Positions 17,001 to 25,450 of a DNA stretch of 64,000 nucleotides are shown piece after piece (within the stretch, counting starts at the first letter, position 1; each line of letters begins with the position of its first letter). The position numbers and the translations under genes were made by a program. The stretch is taken from NCBI GenBank assembly GCA_002295635.1, contig DBHK01000023.1, positions 65,602 through 129,601 of the forward strand, read 5' to 3'. The notes beneath the pieces are model-generated. The model saw only the letters and a list, made by a program, of their open reading frames with translations, had not been told where the DNA came from and searched no databases. Origin of the DNA: UBA830 sp002295635. Lineage in GTDB: Bacteria > Pseudomonadota > Alphaproteobacteria > MPNO01 > UBA830.

Positions 17001-18479
17001 ATGAATAACAGCGACAAAACACGAGCCAATACAGCTCAGAAATTCACATATGATGACCTACGTGACTGGATAGAACAGGCAGATCGGCTCGGCGAACTTA
17101 AGCGTGTCGATGGCGCCAGCTGGGAGAAAGATATCGGGCTCGCCTCGGAGGTTGTAATCCGGCAAGACAACGGTCCCGCAGTTTTGTTCGACAAAATACC
17201 CGGATGTCCAGACGGGTTCCGCGTTCTAATTAACGTCTTCGGCGGAGTACGTCGCAATATGACTTTGGGATTCCCTGATAACCTCAACAAACAAGAGCTT
17301 TCTGACGGCTGTTTCGACGCCTTCGTAAAGGAGCGAAAATCTATACCGCATATATTGGTGGACGATGGTCCGGTATTCGAAAACATCATTACCGGCGACG
17401 ATATAGATCTAATGAAATTCCCGGCGCCGATGTGGCACCCGGAAGATGGTGGACGTTATATAGGTACAGGCACCTATACTGTCACCCGGGATCCAGAGGA
17501 TGGGTGGATGAACTGCGGTGCTTACCGGGCCATGGTGCATGACAAGAAGTCGGTCGGCTGTTTTATGGTGACCGGCAAGCATGGCTATGTACATCGAAAT
17601 AAATACTGGGCCAAAGGTGAACCTTGCCCAGTGATAATGGTCATTGGCGGCGAGCCGGTTGCGTTCTTCAATGGCGGAGCGGAAGCGCCCTATGGAACTT
17701 TTGAGCTGGATATAGTCGGAGGTATTCGCGGCAAGGCGGTAGAGTGTGTGTCTGGTAATATTACCGGCTTGCCTTTTCCAGCTAATGCAGAAATTGTCCT
17801 TGAAGGCTACTTGCACGAGGGCAAAGTCAAAAACGAAGGTCCCTTTGGGGAGTGGACGGGCTACTATGCCAGCGGCGAACACCCGGAACCAGTACTGGAA
17901 GTCGAGACGGTCTATCACCGCAATGATCCGATCATTTTAGGTGTTCCCCCGATGGGCCAAGGATCAGACGAGATGGCGCGATACCGAGCGGTGTTGCGGT
18001 CGGCCATGCTGAAACAAAACCTGGCAGAGGCGGGCGTACCGGATGTCACCGGTGTATGGTGCCATGAAATCGGCGCCTCACGTCTATTCCATGGGGTGTC
18101 TATCAAGCAACGTTACCCCGGACATTCGAAACAGGCTGGCCACATAGCCGCCCAGTGCCAGGCTTCCAACTACGCTAACCGTTTTGTCGTCGTTGTGGAT
18201 GAGGATATAGACGTAACTAATCTTGAACAGCTTATCTGGGCAATGTGTACCCGCTGCGATCCAGCGACAACGATCGACATCGTAAAAGGAGCTTGGACAT
18301 CGCCTGCTGACCCACGGCTAACACCCGAACAAAAAGCATGCGGCGACATTACCAATAGCCGCGCAATCATCGATGCGTGTAAGCCCTTCCACTGGAAAGA
18401 TGAGTTCCCGACCGTGAATGCCCCATCGTCAGACGTGTTGGATGACGCGCGGGAGAAGTTTGGTTACCTTTTGGATTGA
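17001..18479 (+). CDS. UbiD-family (de)carboxylase, second copy of the cluster
   Basis: A 492-residue prenyl-FMN-dependent decarboxylase-type protein. The active-site Arg176 (NCGAYRAMVHDKK) and the glutamates Glu279 and Glu284 in EGPFGEWTGYY are intact. IMVIGGEPVAFFNGGAEAPYG and the C-terminal VVVDEDIDVTNLEQLIWAM are family features. It is closer to the classical UbiD/Fdc pattern than its neighbour. The ATG at 17001 follows AGAAG by 7 bp; a longer in-frame reading begins inside the zinc-ribbon gene and was rejected. It may form a complex with the zinc-ribbon protein. An MFS gene starts 102 bp downstream. Confidence 0.93.
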   Translation: MNNSDKTRANTAQKFTYDDLRDWIEQADRLGELKRVDGASWEKDIGLASEVVIRQDNGPAVLFDKIPGCPDGFRVLINVFGGVRRNMTLGFPDNLNKQELSDGCFDAFVKERKSIPHILVDDGPVFENIITGDDIDLMKFPAPMWHPEDGGRYIGTGTYTVTRDPEDGWMNCGAYRAMVHDKKSVGCFMVTGKHGYVHRNKYWAKGEPCPVIMVIGGEPVAFFNGGAEAPYGTFELDIVGGIRGKAVECVSGNITGLPFPANAEIVLEGYLHEGKVKNEGPFGEWTGYYASGEHPEPVLEVETVYHRNDPIILGVPPMGQGSDEMARYRAVLRSAMLKQNLAEAGVPDVTGVWCHEIGASRLFHGVSIKQRYPGHSKQAGHIAAQCQASNYANRFVVVVDEDIDVTNLEQLIWAMCTRCDPATTIDIVKGAWTSPADPRLTPEQKACGDITNSRAIIDACKPFHWKDEFPTVNAPSSDVLDDAREKFGYLLD

Positions 18480-18581
18480 GCCCCACTTTTAATCAATTCC
18501 ATTTCCAGCGAAAGCCGTCCGGATAGCGGCCAGAATCTATATCAGATACTGTCCTCCAAAGTTTAAAAGGAATTACTGGTC

Positions 18582-19796
18582 ATGCAAGATACGTGGCGTA
18601 CACCAATGATTGTTCTTACCTGCGGTACGATCATTCTATTCATAAGCTTCGGCGCTCGGAACATATTCGGGATTCTACTCGATCCAATGACGGGATCAGC
18701 CGGAGTGAGCGTGAGTGATTTTTCGTTCGCGATCGGGCTACAGGCAGTCATCTGGGGTTTTACCACACCAATTACCGCATCTTTGGCCGAGCGCTTCGGA
18801 ACAGGCAGGATGATCGCGTTAGGCGGGGCACTATATGCCTGTGGCCTCATACTGATGTCGCTAGTTCAAACCCCTATTCATATGAATATGACGGCTGGGC
18901 TGATGTTGGGCCTCGGACTCAGCGCAACGGGCTTTCCAATCATCCTCGCTGCAATCACCAAGCGGGTCGACGAGAAGCGTCGCAGTTTGTTTCTTGGTAT
19001 TGGGAGTGCCGCTGGATCCTCCGGCCAACTTGCACTAGTGCCGATGGGGCAGTTTTTCATCAGTGGATACGGTTGGGCCGTCACTGCCATCATCTTCGGC
19101 TGTCTAGTCGCCTTAATCGTCCCACTAGCCGCGGCTATGAAGGATGAAACACGCGGCTCCGCCAATCTCGGCACCGCACCGACACAGAAACTAACCGAAG
19201 CAGTAAACGAAGCGATTACCCATCGAGGCTTTCTACTTCTTACCGCAGGATATTTCGTCTGTGGTTACCAAGTAATGTTTCTCGGTACGCACTTGCCGAA
19301 TTTTCTTAGCGAAGCCGGTCAGGACCCTTGGGTAGGCGCGACTGCACTATCATTGATCGGATTGTTCAACATCCTCGGTACGCTGTTCTGGGGTGCGATG
19401 GGCGGAAAATTGCGGATGAAGTATCTGCTTACCTCTATTTACTTGCTGCGTTCGCTGGTGTTAACAATCTTTATCCTCGTACCGGTCACACCCTTAAGCA
19501 CTTACTTATTTTCGGCGGCCATTGGGTTGCTTTGGCTAGCTACAGTACCTCTAACCTCCGGCTTAGTAGCTCGCATATTCGGCCTAAAGTACATGGCAAC
19601 ATTGACAGGGATTGTGTTCTTTAGTCACCAACTCGGTAGTTTCGTTGGAGCATGGCTCGGAGGCGTTTTTTTCGAGAACACAGGTTCCTACGATACGATT
19701 TGGTGGATTGGTGTTATTCTCGGTGTCATCGCCGCAGCTCTGCACTTGCCGATAGACGATAAACCAGTCGAGCGGGTGCAACCAGCAAATGCTTAA
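18582..19796 (+). CDS. MFS transporter (oxalate/formate antiporter-like), copy 1
   Basis: A 404-residue major facilitator with 12 predicted helices. It begins TWRTPMIVLTCGTIILFISF and carries a loop 2-3-like LAERFGTGRMIALGG segment, plus SAAGSSGQ in helix 5 and GAMGGKLRMKYLLTSIYLLR near helix 8. It clearly resembles the next gene: the N-terminus WRTP, GARxxFG, FPIILxAI and GQFFI are shared. It lies directly after the UbiD cluster in the same orientation, so it may import or export the acid handled by those enzymes. AAGGA is found 9 bp before the ATG. Confidence 0.9.
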   Translation: MQDTWRTPMIVLTCGTIILFISFGARNIFGILLDPMTGSAGVSVSDFSFAIGLQAVIWGFTTPITASLAERFGTGRMIALGGALYACGLILMSLVQTPIHMNMTAGLMLGLGLSATGFPIILAAITKRVDEKRRSLFLGIGSAAGSSGQLALVPMGQFFISGYGWAVTAIIFGCLVALIVPLAAAMKDETRGSANLGTAPTQKLTEAVNEAITHRGFLLLTAGYFVCGYQVMFLGTHLPNFLSEAGQDPWVGATALSLIGLFNILGTLFWGAMGGKLRMKYLLTSIYLLRSLVLTIFILVPVTPLSTYLFSAAIGLLWLATVPLTSGLVARIFGLKYMATLTGIVFFSHQLGSFVGAWLGGVFFENTGSYDTIWWIGVILGVIAAALHLPIDDKPVERVQPANA

Positions 19797-19923
19797 GACA
19801 GCTTTCCCAGCGTTAATTTCTTGCCTCGGCTATACTTCTTCGATGATGCTGGAGAAAAGGTATCCTACTTAACTCCTGTAGAATGGATTAGACCGCTCCC
19901 CTTCAAACAGGCATAAACGTACG

Positions 19924-21159
19924 ATGAGCCTACCTGTATCTTCGCCCAACTGGCGTACACCCTTTGTCATACTGTTAGCCGGGACGGCTATTGTCTTTCT
20001 GTCCCTCGGTGCCCGGATGACGTTCGGTCTTTGGATGCCAGACGCTTCTAATGACCTATTCGGCGGGCAGATCGAAATTCTCTCGCTGTCCATCGCACTG
20101 CAGTCTCTTTTCTGGGGTATAGGCACACCAATCGCAGGGAATATTGCCGATAAATATGGGACCGGACGGGTAATTGCCGCAGCGGGGCTGATTTATACCG
20201 CCGGCCTGTTGCTAATGACTGTTTCAAGCACGCCAATAATGGCGCATCTATCTATTGGCGTCTTTACTGGTTTCGCAATGTCAGGCGCAATGTTTCCAAT
20301 TATTCTATCTGCGATCAGTCGAGCCGTTGCTCCGGAAAAGCGCGATTTCTATCTTGGGGTCGCTAGTGCAGGTGGATCTTCCGGGCAGGTCATAATGATC
20401 CCGCTGGGGCAGTTCTTTATCGATAGTCAGGGTTGGGTGATGTCCTTGTATATGATGTCGATAATGACCTTACTGATCGTACCATTAGCCTTTGTCATGG
20501 TACGAAAAAATGTTGGCGAGATCACGGCGACTGCACTCCCGTCGCAAGGTACATACGAGGCGATTCGAGAGGCATTTAGCCATAGGGGTTATGTTCTTCT
20601 GATGAGCGGCTATTTCGTGTGTGGGCTCCAAACCATGTTTATAGGTACTCACTTTCCGAATATGTTGCGAAACCTTGACGTGGATATAACCCTCGCGGCG
20701 ATGTCACTGTCCTTAATTGGGGCATTCAATATTATCGGTACATTTGCTTGGGGTGCTGCGGGCGGCAAGTTCCGACAGAAATTTCTTCTCTGTTGGCTAT
20801 ATAGCCTACGTTCCGTAATCATGGTGTTTTTCATTATTCTCCCGCCAACTTCCATTAACGTGATTGTTTTCTCTGCGGCCATGGGACTACTTTGGCTAGG
20901 TACTGTGCCGCTAACGGGTTCAATTGTCGCGCGGGTATTTGGGCTTCGTTATATGGGCATGCTATTCGGGTTCACCTTCGTGGCGCATCAGATTGGTAGC
21001 TTTATAGGTATCTACGCCGCAGGCTACTTTTTTGATCTGTTTGGAAATTATAATGCCGTTTGGTGGGCTGCCATCATAATGGGTTTCGTTGCGTCGCTGA
21101 TGAATTACCCAATAAACGATAAGCCGATTCATCGGGAGGCAGCAACAGAAATTTCCTGA
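19924..21159 (+). CDS. MFS transporter (oxalate/formate antiporter-like), copy 2
   Basis: A 411-residue, 12-helix MFS carrier paralogous to the gene 127 bp upstream. Shared segments include NWRTPF, GARMTFG, IADKYGTGRVIAA, MFPIILSAISR, GGSSGQ and PLGQFFI, as well as SGYFVCGLQTMFIGTHFPN against SGYFVCG-like TAGYFVCGYQVMFLGTHLPN in copy 1. The substrate is unknown. The copies are diverged at most other positions, so the duplication is old, and they may serve different substrates or form import and export partners. Confidence 0.9.
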   Translation: MSLPVSSPNWRTPFVILLAGTAIVFLSLGARMTFGLWMPDASNDLFGGQIEILSLSIALQSLFWGIGTPIAGNIADKYGTGRVIAAAGLIYTAGLLLMTVSSTPIMAHLSIGVFTGFAMSGAMFPIILSAISRAVAPEKRDFYLGVASAGGSSGQVIMIPLGQFFIDSQGWVMSLYMMSIMTLLIVPLAFVMVRKNVGEITATALPSQGTYEAIREAFSHRGYVLLMSGYFVCGLQTMFIGTHFPNMLRNLDVDITLAAMSLSLIGAFNIIGTFAWGAAGGKFRQKFLLCWLYSLRSVIMVFFIILPPTSINVIVFSAAMGLLWLGTVPLTGSIVARVFGLRYMGMLFGFTFVAHQIGSFIGIYAAGYFFDLFGNYNAVWWAAIIMGFVASLMNYPINDKPIHREAATEIS

Positions 21160-21790
21160 AAGGCGTTCTCTGCAAAGGCATCATTTACGGGGTCGATCTT
21201 AATATGAAGACGAACTAGGGCCCGTGTCAGCCTGATTAATCAGCAGACGATATCTGCTACCTCGATCTTCGGATCTGTTACTTAGGAAAACTTTAGGTCA
21301 TTAAAGGCAATTTATAATTCATCATTCGCTACCGTGATATTATTATCTGGACGATAACACGGGTGTGAATGGTTTTCCGATTGAGAGAACTTATCTACCG
21401 CTCTCAGTAATAGCCACCCCCCGCACCTATAGGATTAGCAACCCACCACCTGCTCTAATCGCTTTTCAGTGAGAAGACTATCTGAATAGAACCTGAACGA
21501 CATGTCACTATTGAGAGAATTCCGGGCACTGAGAGGTAACTAATTTCTCCTTTGACAATTTTGGCTAATTAATGAAATTTAAAAATACATACGATCCAAA
21601 GAAAAAATATCATTTTTAAAACAAGTGATAACAATCAGCCCGGACGAGTATAAGGATGGTTGCATTAACGGGAAATTAATCGTGGATCAGTTCGGAAAAT
21701 CCTTTGATGCTATCCCCGAGTTTTTTTGACTATCATTAGCACTATTTTTTTATCATTTTGAGAAATGACGTAATCAATGAGGCTACAAAA
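21160..21790. other. Long AT-rich intergenic region with a 12-bp palindrome
   Basis: 631 bp without an intact gene. It contains the perfect palindrome CTGATTAATCAG (21232-21243), a TTGACA at 21552-21557 that could be a -35 element, and a short protein-like frame 21625-21729 (start GTG, ISPDEYKDGCINGK then GKSFDAIPEFF) that may be a gene remnant. GC drops clearly below that of the genes on each side. Confidence 0.35.
21232..21243. promoter_or_regulatory. 12-bp perfect palindrome, possible operator
   Basis: CTGATTAATCAG lies 73 bp downstream of the second MFS gene and about 550 bp upstream of the flavoprotein gene. No promoter is obvious at this spot, so an operator role is weakly supported. 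Confidence 0.2.
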
Positions 21791-22840
21791 ATGAAATCGG
21801 CCCAATGCTACATTGGACGAACACCGCTTAAAAATCCGGTGATCTGTGGATCAGGAGAGCATGTGATGACAGAGGCGGGACTTCGGCTTGCGCTAAAAAC
21901 AGGGGTCGGAGGAGTGGTCGCAAAATCGGTAAACGAAACCATGGCTGCTAGGGATCAGCTCGACCGGACTGATTACGCGCTACTAGACGGCCAGTGGAAT
22001 CGCCTTCCTTGGGATTTTTCGGCACCACATCACGCTACACTGGCCTGTCGATCCGGCCTGCAGAAGATGGATTTCGATTCTTGGCTCGATATTATAGCTC
22101 GCCTCGATGACCACGCCGCGAATTCGGGACAGTATGTCATTGGGAGTATCATCCTCGCCGACCTTGAGGCTTCCTTAGTTATGGCGAGACGGATGGAAGC
22201 AGCCGGTGTACGCATCCTAGAGTTTAATATCGGTACGCCATATGGTGACGAAGCATCAGGTGTAGTGACAACGGAACGCGTCACTTCCCGAGTCACAGAA
22301 ATCGTGAAGGCCGTATGCGATACAGTCGATATTCCGGTTTGGGCCAAGATAACTGGCCAGAGCGAAAACGTCGCCGCACTCGCGCAAGCTGCGCGAGAAG
22401 GTGGTGCCGACGCCGTTGTATTGATGGGTCGGTTCCTTGGGATGATACCTGAACTGGATACCCAGGCTCCACTTCTAGAGACTAACCTCGGCACTGGAGG
22501 AGGGTGGGCACTACCAATTACATGCTACTGGCTGGCAAAGACGCGTAAGACGTTAGGCGCTGAAGTACCGCTTGTTGGAATGAACGGTGCAAGAAGCGGT
22601 CACGATGTATTGCGTATGCTGCTAGCGGGTGCTCACGCTGTAGAAATTTCAAGTGCTGTCTTCACCAACGGCTTCGGTGTGCTTTCAGAGGCTATAGAGA
22701 CAGTCGAAAAGTACCTATCTGACCGCAGTCAGGCTCCAGCGGATATAACGGGTCGAGCTGCAGACCAATTACGGCCGTTCGCGGACCTGCCACAACGACC
22801 AGGATACTGGGAACAGTTCGTGCCACCGGGCGCAGTTTAA
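21791..22840 (+). CDS. Dihydroorotate dehydrogenase-like FMN protein
   Basis: A 349-residue TIM-barrel flavoprotein of the dihydroorotate / dihydropyrimidine dehydrogenase family. It has an N-terminal LKNPVICGSG strand, GVGGVVAKSV, a central ILEFNIGTPYGDEASGVV, PVWAKITGQSENV (KxT lysine for FMN), and the C-terminal FMN-phosphate segment VGMNGARSGHDVLRMLLAGA. The pattern N(I/L)(S/G)xP...K(L/I)(T/S) is that of class 1 enzymes, but the active-site region differs, and no pyr gene is nearby, so it probably reduces or oxidises another substrate. An in-frame start at 21758 is possible; ATG 21791 has AGG 8 bp upstream. It follows the MFS pair in the same direction. Confidence 0.82.
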   Translation: MKSAQCYIGRTPLKNPVICGSGEHVMTEAGLRLALKTGVGGVVAKSVNETMAARDQLDRTDYALLDGQWNRLPWDFSAPHHATLACRSGLQKMDFDSWLDIIARLDDHAANSGQYVIGSIILADLEASLVMARRMEAAGVRILEFNIGTPYGDEASGVVTTERVTSRVTEIVKAVCDTVDIPVWAKITGQSENVAALAQAAREGGADAVVLMGRFLGMIPELDTQAPLLETNLGTGGGWALPITCYWLAKTRKTLGAEVPLVGMNGARSGHDVLRMLLAGAHAVEISSAVFTNGFGVLSEAIETVEKYLSDRSQAPADITGRAADQLRPFADLPQRPGYWEQFVPPGAV

Positions 22841-23020
22841 TCTAATCCAGAAGACCCTACTTTTACCCTTCCGCTAATCTACTCATCTTGAAACGATATC
22901 GTCGGAGTATTGGCTAGTGAAGCCATCACAAATACCACAACTACGTTTATTAGACTGGTTGGGAAATTCACCCGATAGAGATAATATTGACAATCTCTTC
23001 AGAAAAAATCGGAATTTTTA

Positions 23021-23434
23021 ATGGATCCCGTTATTCAGAGTTTGCTCGCTGGCTTTCCTGTTTTGCTACTGCATTTTTCCGTAGCTATTGCAATGCTCGT
23101 GGTTGGTATCGTGATTTATCACTACGTAACCCCATACCACGAGTTACAGCTGGTACGCAGTGGAAATATCGCGGCAGCAATATCGATATCGGGAGCAATA
23201 GCGGGTATGTCTATCCCGCTTGCGATCTGTATGGCTACCAGCGTCAGTGTATGGGATATCGTCATCTGGGGCTTTGTAGCACTGATGATTCAGTTGCTGG
23301 CCTATAGGATAGGCGACTTTCTTGTGAGAGACCTCCCTAGACGCATCGAGAATGGAGAAGTTGGAGCCGCAGTACTAGTGGTGGGTATCAAGCTCTCGGT
23401 TGCATTCATTAACGCCGCGGCTATCGCCGGATAG
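23021..23434 (+). CDS. DUF350 family inner-membrane protein
   Basis: A 137-residue protein with four membrane segments (about 10-32, 48-70, 76-96 and 112-134). It contains the pattern ELQLVRSGNIAAAISISGAIAGMSIPLA, typical of DUF350 (YjfL/UPF0719-like) proteins, and VRDLPRRIENGEVGAAVLVVGIKLSVAFINAA at the end. The function of the family is not established. The protease gene starts 50 bp downstream in the same direction, so an operon is likely. Confidence 0.85.
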   Translation: MDPVIQSLLAGFPVLLLHFSVAIAMLVVGIVIYHYVTPYHELQLVRSGNIAAAISISGAIAGMSIPLAICMATSVSVWDIVIWGFVALMIQLLAYRIGDFLVRDLPRRIENGEVGAAVLVVGIKLSVAFINAAAIAG

Positions 23435-23484
23435 ATAGTGCGAAGTATTTTGGGATCCGTTAGATCTCGTAGCAGGAACAACCC

Positions 23485-24396
23485 ATGAAGCTACGAGACT
23501 ATATCGCGATTGGTGTCCTCATTGTAACGGCAATTCTCAGCGGAGCTATCAAAGATACCGATAACTTGGAGAGGGAATCTCCGCGCCGTCCAGATCCACG
23601 CCAGTTTGGACCCGCCTCCGAGAATACACCAATTTCAGTATTACGTCTCAAACCCGAAAACCTACTCCCAGATGAATCTCCCCTCGATCCACGTATAGTT
23701 GTCAAAATTGAAAAGAAAAAGAGCACATCCACCGGTACAGCTTTCTCTATAGACGATTCAGGTGTCTGGATTACTGCCCATCATGTCACCTCGGGTTGCG
23801 ATATGCTGGGGCTTCAGAATTCGAACAGCCAACTAGTTCGCGTCCACAATGTAACGGAGCGCCCTGATGCTGACATTAGTATCCTGCGCACAAAAGGAGG
23901 TGCACCCCGAATGAATGTAATCCGGCCCCAACTAAGGGTTGGCCAAGATGGGTATTCGTTTGGTTTCCCTCAGGGTACCCCGGGCGCTGTCTATGGCAAG
24001 GTTATTGGGCGTGGTCGGATGCTGACGCGGGGTCGTTATCGAAAAGACGAACCGGTGGTCGCTTGGATCCAAGTTCGCCGGATACCAGATATCGGTGCCG
24101 ATCTTGCGGGAATTAGCGGTGGGCCCTGGGTAGATGCCGCCGGCGCAGTCATTGGCGTTCATGTTGCCGGATCTCCTCGCCGAGGACGTTCATATTCCAC
24201 TTCACCAAAAACTTTACTTGCTGCGATAAAGCAAAGTGAAATCGGTTCAACTAAGAATTTTTATAGTCAACCACCGAAAGCATCCTTGAACCCGCGCGGT
24301 TTTGCACGATATGGGGAATTTCTGCGACGAGAGAAAACTATCGCGAAGGTGGTATGTCTAGTTGGTAAAAAATGGCGTCCAAACACCGAGCGGTAG
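23485..24396 (+). CDS. Secreted or membrane-anchored trypsin-like serine protease
   Basis: A 303-residue protein with an N-terminal signal anchor (about 5-22), followed by a proline- and acid-rich spacer and a chymotrypsin-fold domain from about residue 70. Catalytic residues are visible: His100 in ITAHHVTSG, Asp130 in DADISIL and Ser211 in GISGGPWVD. There is no PDZ domain, unlike DegP. It probably acts in the periplasm. The C-terminus is basic. DUF350 lies upstream and a histidine phosphatase downstream, all in one direction, but no common role is known. Confidence 0.87.
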   Translation: MKLRDYIAIGVLIVTAILSGAIKDTDNLERESPRRPDPRQFGPASENTPISVLRLKPENLLPDESPLDPRIVVKIEKKKSTSTGTAFSIDDSGVWITAHHVTSGCDMLGLQNSNSQLVRVHNVTERPDADISILRTKGGAPRMNVIRPQLRVGQDGYSFGFPQGTPGAVYGKVIGRGRMLTRGRYRKDEPVVAWIQVRRIPDIGADLAGISGGPWVDAAGAVIGVHVAGSPRRGRSYSTSPKTLLAAIKQSEIGSTKNFYSQPPKASLNPRGFARYGEFLRREKTIAKVVCLVGKKWRPNTER

Positions 24397-24710
24397 GTCA
24401 AATCGAAAATTGAATCAGTAGTTTCGTTGATGGCGCTCTGTCTACGCGGGAAAGCACGTTTGGCGATAAGTGGTTGCTGCCGTCAGCCTAGCCTGTTTTG
24501 GGTCAAATCTCTCAGGATACTTTTAACAATTCCTCATCAACGGTTTTCCCAATGGAATCAATAAATCCGGTTCCTATATATCAATATTAATTCACTGTGG
24601 TTACCGACATACGGTGGGCGACGCGCCTTCTCTTATTCTTTTGCCCATTTCGGGCTGGCCGCCACCCGAATTATTGGGGCGTTGAAGTAACGAACAGATT
24701 GGAAATAATA
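24397..24710. other. 314-bp intergenic stretch, nothing recognised
   Basis: No RNA gene, dyad of note or convincing coding frame is seen. The last 100 bp are AT-rich (around CTATATATCAATATTAATTC) and may hold the promoter of the histidine phosphatase gene. Confidence 0.4.
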
Positions 24711-25295
24711 ATGCAAAACCACCTTTCGACATTTCTTGCATACACCCTCATTCTCATCGTGTTTTCATTCGCGCATAATGAGAGTAAAGCTGCCGAACCG
24801 AAGCAAGCGGTACCCTTATGGAAAGCGCTCAAATCAGGTACCGCATTTGCTCTAATCCGCCATGCTCTTGCTCCCGGAATTGGTGATCCAGAAAATTTTG
24901 TTCTAGGAAAATGTCGTACTCAGCGGAACCTTTCTTTTAAAGGCCGGCAGCAGGCGGCGAGGATAGGGAAAAGGTTTCGCGCCCACGGAATCAGACAAGC
25001 AAGGGTTTTCACAAGCGAATGGTGCCGTTGTCGCGAAACAGCGGAGTTACTGATGATTGGTAAAGTAGAACCGCTCCAAGAAATCAACTCGTTTTTTGAG
25101 ACACCAGATAAGGCAGTGTCCCAGACTTACACATTTAAATTATGGCTAAATGCCTACCGGGGCAGTCGACCACTCGTTTTGGTGACCCACCAGGTCAATA
25201 TCACCGCTTTGACCGGGATATTTCCGCGCTCAGGGGAAGTAGTCGTTGTTCAGCGGCAGTCAGACGGCGGGTTTTACGTCATGGGATCCTTATAG
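24711..25295 (+). CDS. Exported histidine phosphatase family protein
   Basis: A 194-residue protein. Residues 1-28 form a Sec signal peptide (hydrophobic FLAYTLILIVFSFAHN, then SKA-A). The phosphohistidine motif is LIRHALAPG, the second catalytic histidine is in LVTHQVNITALTG, and ARVFTSEWCRCRETAELL supplies the conserved arginine and glutamate region. Family members remove phosphate from diverse small molecules or proteins; here the location would be periplasmic. A longer frame starts at 24597, but the ATG at 24711 gives a clean signal peptide and has GGA 8-10 bp upstream. A GGGATC/GATCCC dyad (25283-25300) covers the stop codon and may help termination. Confidence 0.85.
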   Translation: MQNHLSTFLAYTLILIVFSFAHNESKAAEPKQAVPLWKALKSGTAFALIRHALAPGIGDPENFVLGKCRTQRNLSFKGRQQAARIGKRFRAHGIRQARVFTSEWCRCRETAELLMIGKVEPLQEINSFFETPDKAVSQTYTFKLWLNAYRGSRPLVLVTHQVNITALTGIFPRSGEVVVVQRQSDGGFYVMGSL

Positions 25296-25450
25296 ATCCC
25301 AGCCCCGGATCGCCTCGCCGGTCATGTTATTTTGAGCAGTAAACCTGAACAGATAAATGTAGTGATGAGAGAATATATACATATCAATTACGCCTACTTC
25401 GATGTTTCTCTCAAAGGTGAACCTGATATCTCCAAATGGCGGAATGAAAG

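Noticed and set aside
17409..17918. 169-codon minus-strand frame
   Set aside because: Antisense to the second UbiD gene, which has all family motifs in the opposite strand.
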